The notes under the pieces: generated by a model
What the model was told of the DNA's origin: nothing
Databases searched by the model: none
Seen by the model: the letters and a program-made list of their open reading frames with translations, nothing else
Part shown: piece by piece, positions 59,002 to 64,000 of the stretch
Layout: each line of letters starts with the position of its first letter
Position numbering within the stretch: position 1 is the stretch's first letter
Program-made: the position numbers and the translations under genes
Assembly (NCBI GenBank): GCA_023231475.1
Contig: JALJEE010000137.1
Location: 50,686-114,685 of the forward strand
From: Seison nebaliae
Taxonomy: Eukaryota > Rotifera > Pararotatoria > Seisonacea > Seisonidae
DNA length: 64,000 nt
Direction of reading: 5' to 3'

Positions 59002-59831
59002 ATGACTAAAAACTCGAAAAATTGGGAATGTTCAGCTTGTACATATCTTAATCGACCTTCATTGTTTCGATGTGAAATTTGCGAAACTTCCCGAGGAACG
59101 TCTAGTCGGTTAATTTCATTTTGCGTTACACATATTCAATTTCTTATTATAGTCGTCCTCGATTGCGTAATTCTACAATATCCACATCGATATCATCATT
59201 GGTGTCGACTGCTTTCACGAAAAGCGGAAAGCGAAGAAGAAATAAAAAGTTTTTAATCTCAAAAAAATTTTTTCAAATTTTTTCTCTCATTAGAAAAGAA
59301 ACGAAAAAGCAGAATATCAGAACCATCTCATCATCGACCAATAATTCACATCATACGAATACATCTGAAGAGACCGATGATGATACTGTAAATTCTGAAT
59401 ATGAATATTCTTTGAAAGATGACGTCCTCCCTCGAAACGTTAGCGAAGAGAATGTTGAGGAAAATATTTCGGAGAAATCAGAAGAAGGAAATAATTCATC
59501 GATGAATAATTGTTCATTGAATGTGGAATCGATAATAAATGTGGAGAAGAATATTTCGACGGAATATGATGGAATTTCATTGAACATCATTCCTATCACA
59601 TATTATGATGAGACTGTGAATATTATTGAGTTCGAATCTCCACCTACCAAACAATTGAAAGATCGTTTGAAGCAAATTCGTGAGAAACATCGGGAAGCGA
59701 ATAATACAAATTTCGAACCGATGGAACTATTCAAAGAAGGAAGTAATGTGAATGAGATTCAGAGAAGAAATCGATACGAGAAAGCAATAGCCGAAGCATT
59801 AATGATCAAAGATTTTTTGAACGAAAAATAA
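59002..59831 (+). CDS. RYBP: RYBP/YAF2-like Polycomb adaptor with RanBP2-type zinc finger
   Basis: Exons 59002-59108, 59153-59248 and 59294-59831, 246 aa. An N-terminal NZF zinc finger W-x-C-x2-C-x10-C-x2-C (WECSACTYLNRPSLFRCEIC) is followed by RGTSSRRPRLRNS, close to the RYBP motif KGTSTRKPRINS. Then a basic patch (GKRRRNKKKETKKQ) and a long Ser/Glu/Asn-rich region. Near the C-terminus a short beta-like motif (ETVNIIEFESPP) may correspond to the RYBP strand that docks on RING1B; that is inference. RYBP binds H2AK119ub through the finger in PRC1. The 45-nt intron 59249-59293 is in frame and unbroken but its removal joins the basic patch cleanly. Confidence 0.75.
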
Positions 59832-59879
59832 TTGTTTTCTTTTCGTTTATTTATTTATAATAAGAAATCCATTCCCCTT

Positions 59880-60413
59880 TTAATAACATTGACATTTCGA
59901 CGTTTTCTTCGCTGTCAAATAAGCGAAACATCCAAAATGATCGACCGAATAATGCATCACTGACGCAGCAGTACGACAATGATTCGTTGTTTTGTCATCC
60001 TTTATCGTACGATCGAGAAAGACACACATGTCCTCCAAACACTCTAAAAACTTATTATCACAATGACTAAAATTTTCATTAAAATTTTTAAAATTTAAAT
60101 TTAAGAAAATCACTTACCTTTTTGATGTTAATGCGTTACATGACGTATAACAATAATCGTGATCGGAACAACACATAATTAAATGAGATAAATTTCGATT
60201 AATCAAATAATCGTTCATAGTTCGACCGAGATTCGGACCACATCCATTCGATATTTTACGTGAATGGTTATAGGAATCAGGATATTTCATCACCGTATCA
60301 CCACGACAATATGACGGACAAAAATGAGTAGCTATACTTCTCCTTTGACGATGGTATTCCAAACCATAACTGATTGTGATGGTAAGACAGAGAAAATAGA
60401 AGAAACTTTCCAT
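59880..60413 (-). CDS. Secreted group XII phospholipase A2, copy 1
   Basis: Exons 60413-60118 and 60066-59880, 160 aa. Signal peptide (MESFFYFLCLTITISYG), a short RQRRS processing-like site, then the group XII pattern: CPSYCRGD, calcium loop SNGCGPNLG, catalytic His-Asp in CCSDHDYCYTSC, and after the intron HCDNKFLECLEDMC ... VDHFGCFAYL ... CQCY (human CDEEFQYCLSKIC, IHLGCKPYL, CRCHY). Should hydrolyse the sn-2 ester of phospholipids or, as for some group XII proteins, act mainly by binding. The intron (51 nt) is one of the few with a canonical GTAAGT donor. Tail-to-tail with RYBP (48 bp between stops). Confidence 0.9.
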
Positions 60414-60528
60414 TTTTTATTGGAATGATATTTTGAAATGAAGAAAGTAGAAATTGTTCATTTTAATTAATGAGGATAATGATGAATTGATGATTATTAT
60501 TATTTTGGTGAGAAATGTGTTATTAATT

Positions 60529-61069
60529 TCATTTACAATCACAATTCGATGCAGTTTTAGCATTCTTGAAAAAGACGCACCCCAAATCATCGACAGCATG
60601 ATACATGACTAATTTGAAGGATTCACATGTCAGTCTTTTAAAACCACTAACGACATGACAGAAATTGTACATACAATTGAAGAATTCGTTATCACAAAAT
60701 CTAAATTTAGATTAGGAGGAAATTTTATTGAAATTTATTTTGGGGAAAAAACTAAAACTCTTTTGTATCTCCATCTTGACATGATGAGTAACAAATGTCA
60801 TGTTCATCACAACATTTTTCGAATGGAACCAATCCATAGAAGTCGAGCACGCTTCTTGTGATTGCACCGCCACATAACGGACCACATCCATTAGATCTAA
60901 TTCGAATTCTCTTTGTTGGCCACATGAGATGTGTGTCCGATGAACAGAAATTGGGACATAACAAATTCCCCAAAATACGACCTTTCCCATCTACCGTATG
61001 ATTCGATGATGCTCTTATATTGGAGAGTGTTACAAACAACAACAATATTGAAATATACATATTCCTCAT
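60529..61069 (-). CDS. Secreted group XII phospholipase A2, copy 2
   Basis: Exons 61069-60759 and 60700-60529, 160 aa, the same length and same intron place (phase 2, just before CDN) as copy 1, so a tandem duplicate. Signal peptide MRNMYISILLLFVTLSNIRA; CPNFCSSDTH; calcium loop RSNGCGPLCG; catalytic CCDEHDICYSSC; second exon FCDNEFFNCMYNFCHVV ... VDDLGCVFF ... NCDCK. Divergence from copy 1 is high outside the Cys scaffold, so the duplication is old. Its donor is GTTTTA, unlike the GTAAGT of copy 1. Confidence 0.9.
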
Positions 61070-61432
61070 AATTTTTCTGATTTATTCTATTGGAAATTAT
61101 TTGTCTTTCATGAAACATGTTTAATTAATTTTTCAAGAAATTATTCAATAATGAGAATATCTCTCATTATTTTATCATTTCCTTAACAATCATTATTAAT
61201 TAATTAATTATTCAGTTGTAATAAATTTCATATAATGTAAAATTAATTTTCCAAACGAATTTCCAAAATGGAAATTGAGTTCCCATTAACGAATTTTCTC
61301 CCACATCAGACAAGACTCGCCTAATTAACATTTTACTTATCTTCGTTTTATTTATGGAAAATTATAAAAATATATATTTTAAATGTTTAGAATGAAAATA
61401 AAATTGGAAATTAATTAATTGGAATGGTAAAA
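61070..61432. other. Spacer between PLA2 copy 2 and the membrane protein gene
   Basis: About 360 bp, AT-rich with TTAATTAATTAA runs near 61197-61210. Nothing recognised. Confidence 0.4.
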
Positions 61433-62923
61433 TTAAAATTTAGAACTGGCCGCTTTTTCCATGTTGACGAATTTCTTCATACTTCTCGACTTACTAATAC
61501 CATTTAATGCCATAATCTCTTCATTAATTTTCCTCCTCGACTTATTTCCCAATGACTTGTTCGCTAACGATCTACTCGTCAATGAACGAGAAGAATATGC
61601 CTCTGGTATATTATGTTCTTCATCCACCTCTTTCCCTTCCTCGTCCGCACCTTCCTGATCTCTCTTATATGCCGATAAAGTGTTGACGGTTCGAGCGATA
61701 TCTTTGTCGGCGAGATATGGTGCCGTTAATCGATTATTTTCATGATATTGTTTCGATAAATATCCTAAAGGATTATTAGCGAAACGTTTGATTTTAGTGG
61801 TGAGGAAGATGCAGCAACAAATGAGTACGATACCAATGCTGAGAATGAAAACTAATAAGGCCGATAAAATGAGATCGATATGACTTCTCGATTTTTGTAT
61901 AAGTAATGATGCTTGATGTTGAAAATCAATCTGATTATCCCATAAACGTGACAATGTTTTCGCGATATCTGAATCATTTAATTTCTTCCTTTCTTGTGGG
62001 AGATGTTTCGTTTTATTCATATTCTGATGCATCTGATGCATAATCGTTTTATTCGTCTTCTTCGTATTCGTTTCGACTTCTGGTGAAACGACTTTACGAC
62101 ATGGTCGAAAACAGGCTTGAGTTTTCGGTTTAACATTCTTACAAATCGTATATGTACTAATATCTTCCCATTTGTCTTCATCATCATCCGGATAATCATC
62201 ATCATCATCAACTTCATTGCCTTGTTCATTATTATCATTTTCTGATGGTTTGAATTTATTCAAATTCGATTGAAAATCAGTTGAATATGAAACGAGAGGT
62301 GGTGGCGATTTATTAACTACATTTAATTTATCTTCTATGTCTCCCTCATTCTTATTATCTTCCTCCTCTGTTTTCTTGTCATATCTTTCATTATTATCAT
62401 TATTATTATGATTTTTTGTTCCTTTGTATTCTTTTGTGTTTAATGGAAACATACCTGGAAATGGCATCATAGGAGGTAACGGTGGTGCATTGTAGACTTG
62501 AGGTGGTCGATATGGAATTGCTTCTTCTTTAGGTAAAATTTTTTCCATTATTACTGGAGGTTGTGTTGTTCGTTTAGGCTTTTTCGTAGACAAAGCTCCA
62601 ACGTCACCGATTTCACCAAATTTATCAGTATCGGGATATGTTTCAATATCGTCAATATTTCTTCTCAATCGAAATCGATCGACATAATTAGGTACCATAT
62701 CTTGAAGATCTCTTTTAAGTTTCGCTTTCATCAATTCTTCTTTCAAATATCTTTGTGTCTTACACAAAGGATAACTTAACTTGACAGATCGTCCACATCG
62801 TTCACATGCGGACCATTTCGCCCACTTCACAAAATTCGGCTCGAAAGCCTCATTCCTATATTGTCTAAAGGAATTTAAAGTGTTGATGGATTGAGAGAAG
62901 ATGAAAATAATTAAGAAAAACAT
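61433..62923 (-). CDS. Type I membrane protein with thrombospondin-like start
   Basis: 496 aa, one exon. A signal peptide (MFFLIIFIFSQSINTL) precedes WAKWSACERCGRS, which resembles the WSxWSxC opening of TSP type-1 repeats and is completed, if at all, by distant Cys (YTICKNVKPKTQACFRPCRK, about 260-280). Between them lies a Pro- and acid-rich linker. A TM helix (about 352-378, LILSALLVFILSIGIVLICCC) is followed by a cytosolic tail with RSLTSRSLANKSLGNKS repeats. I do not recognise the family; extracellular matrix or adhesion function is a guess from the TSP1-like motif. Confidence 0.65.
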   Translation of the reverse strand: MFFLIIFIFSQSINTLNSFRQYRNEAFEPNFVKWAKWSACERCGRSVKLSYPLCKTQRYLKEELMKAKLKRDLQDMVPNYVDRFRLRRNIDDIETYPDTDKFGEIGDVGALSTKKPKRTTQPPVIMEKILPKEEAIPYRPPQVYNAPPLPPMMPFPGMFPLNTKEYKGTKNHNNNDNNERYDKKTEEEDNKNEGDIEDKLNVVNKSPPPLVSYSTDFQSNLNKFKPSENDNNEQGNEVDDDDDYPDDDEDKWEDISTYTICKNVKPKTQACFRPCRKVVSPEVETNTKKTNKTIMHQMHQNMNKTKHLPQERKKLNDSDIAKTLSRLWDNQIDFQHQASLLIQKSRSHIDLILSALLVFILSIGIVLICCCIFLTTKIKRFANNPLGYLSKQYHENNRLTAPYLADKDIARTVNTLSAYKRDQEGADEEGKEVDEEHNIPEAYSSRSLTSRSLANKSLGNKSRRKINEEIMALNGISKSRSMKKFVNMEKAASSKF

Positions 62924-63096
62924 TTATTCAGTTAGAATTTATTAACAGTTTTTCCCAAAATTATTAATAATTTTCAACAAAAATTTTATAGCGTTAAACG
63001 TTATTTGGAGAGTATTTATATAATTTATTTATAATTTTACTACTAAATAAGATAATGGTAAAATTTTTATTTTAATTGATTGATATTTTCTCTTTT

Positions 63097-63635
63097 TTAA
63101 TTTTCAACCATTAATTCGATCATTGTATCCGTAAAATAATTATGTATTTGTTGTTTGGCATAGTCACCTTGTTCTTTGAGTAAAGTTGAATTCCATTCAA
63201 ATGAATTGAGAACGGATATGAAGATTGGATTTCGACTTTTGTCCTTCTCTGTTAATATTTCTATAAATTATTTTTAAAAAAAAAATTTATTTTCAATGGT
63301 AGAACTTCTGGGATATATCATCAATACTGATGGTTTTACAATGAACCGAATGTCTTCATAATCATCATAACTCACAGTAACATAATCGTTGCCATCTAAT
63401 CGATTATCGATTAATTTTCATAAATCCGATTTAAAAATTGAAACCTTTTATATATAAAGTGTTACCATCTTTGAAATTTCAATGTCAAATTAATTGATTG
63501 TTCATCAATTTTCGAACCACCTTTCGCTGGATTCTTATCGAACTAAATTTATACATTCTGTTTTTAATAAAGTAATTCTCTCTTTGAACTTTCTTTCCTG
63601 TTACTACCCAAATATCTGTTAAATATTTCTCTTTA
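63097..63635 (-). CDS. Unrecognised gene made of very small exons (5' end unresolved)
   Basis: A phase-consistent chain: about 63635-63590 (start uncertain), 63542-63518 (25 nt), 63468-63445 (24 nt), 63395-63306 (90 nt), 63260-63097 (164 nt, stop). Reads ...KYLTDIWVVTGKK-FDKNPAKGDGNTLYIKDGNDYV, then DIRFIVKPSVLMIYPR and ends NPIFISVLNSFEWNS ... YFTDTMIELMVEN. All four introns (45-50 nt) start GTT. No family recognised; the hydrophobic-alternating strands suggest a small beta-rich domain. It has no stop-free frame longer than 55 codons, so it rests on splice and phase consistency alone. Confidence 0.45.
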
Positions 63636-63888
63636 TGTTACCGATGTTAATCAAGATCTTCCAATTGTCATTTCCAAAGATTTTCTTTCTTTATTGTCAT
63701 TATCAATTTGACAGTTTTATATTTTCACAATTAAATATAATTATGAAAATTAAATGAACTTGATTATTTTCATAAGATAATTAAAATTGACATTAATTTT
63801 AATTTGATAAACACAAAAAACTTTAAATAAATTTTCGTTTAATATTTAATATTTTATTCAGAAATTAAATGAGAGAAAATAAATAAGT

Positions 63889-64000
63889 TTAATCTTCATC
63901 AAACATTCCCAATCCCATTTCTTCATCTGATTCATCTTCTTCTGGTTCTGCTTCTTTCACTTCTTCTTTCTTATCCTCTTTCCTTTCTTCTACTACAACA
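63889..64000 (-). CDS. Ribosomal P-stalk protein (P0, or P1/P2), 3' end
   Basis: Only the last 36 codons are inside the window; the gene continues to the right. The end is the acidic stalk tail: a Lys/Glu-rich hinge (KEEVKEAEPEEDESDEE) followed by MGLGMFDED, the family's (D/E)MGFGLFD motif that binds elongation factors. Length of the upstream part would tell P0 from P1/P2. Confidence 0.8.
   Translation of the reverse strand, partial: VVVEERKEDKKEEVKEAEPEEDESDEEMGLGMFDED

Noticed and set aside
1-64000. CRISPR arrays, bacterial operons, riboswitches or defence cassettes
   Set aside because: Nothing resembling them; spliced genes, animal domains and tRNA type show eukaryotic nuclear DNA.

Overview
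The window is strongly AT-rich animal nuclear DNA: compact genes on both strands, GT-AG introns mostly 41-90 nt long, long Asn/Gln/Asp/Ser homopolymers, and a eukaryotic tRNA-Trp. The gene set is metazoan: huntingtin, caveolin, nicalin, an FRS2-like adaptor, an IFT56-like TPR protein, NELF-A and SECIS-binding protein 2. An ecdysozoan or nematode-like animal is plausible (CES-2-type bZIP, ShK-type Cys domain, phospholipase B1, tRNA-Trp). I cannot place it firmly, because NELF-A and a clear huntingtin are not what Caenorhabditis would show.

Layout: 1-3266 holds no supportable gene. Then on + come a CES-2/PAR-like bZIP (3267-4667), NIFK/Nop15 (5000-5867), an FRS2-like PTB adaptor (6131-7294) and a 10.4-kb huntingtin (8224-18796). 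CYB5R4 (18943-20643, -) and nicalin (21637-23937, +) share a divergent 1-kb spacer. 24.2-28.8 kb carries three lineage-specific genes and a secreted ShK-type protein. Next are D-aspartate oxidase (28934-29998, -), SECISBP2 (30606-33181, +), a GOLD-domain protein (34266-35675, +), COX5A (36767-37349, +), a secreted orphan (38091-38921, -), tRNA-Trp (40352-40423), and two unrecognised genes around 40.7-46.9 kb. NELF-A (47690-50224) and IFT56/TTC26 (50852-53319) follow on +. SF3A3 (53331-55488, -) ends 11 bp from IFT56. PLB1, caveolin and RYBP/YAF2 run on +, two tandem group XII phospholipases A2 on -, then a single-pass membrane protein (-), a gene built of very small exons (-) and the 3' end of a ribosomal P-stalk protein (-) at the right edge.

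Most genes are housekeeping or regulatory and show no common pathway: transcription elongation (NELF-A), splicing (SF3A3), ribosome and selenoprotein translation (NIFK, P-stalk, SBP2), membrane and lipid biology (nicalin, caveolin, PLB1, PLA2), redox and respiration (CYB5R4, COX5A, DDO). I found no CRISPR, defence island or gene cassette that would amount to a new system. The most unusual signal runs through all the genes: nearly every intron begins GTT instead of GTRAGT (about 52 of 55 homology-anchored donors that I reconstructed), and acceptors include many TAG and AAG.
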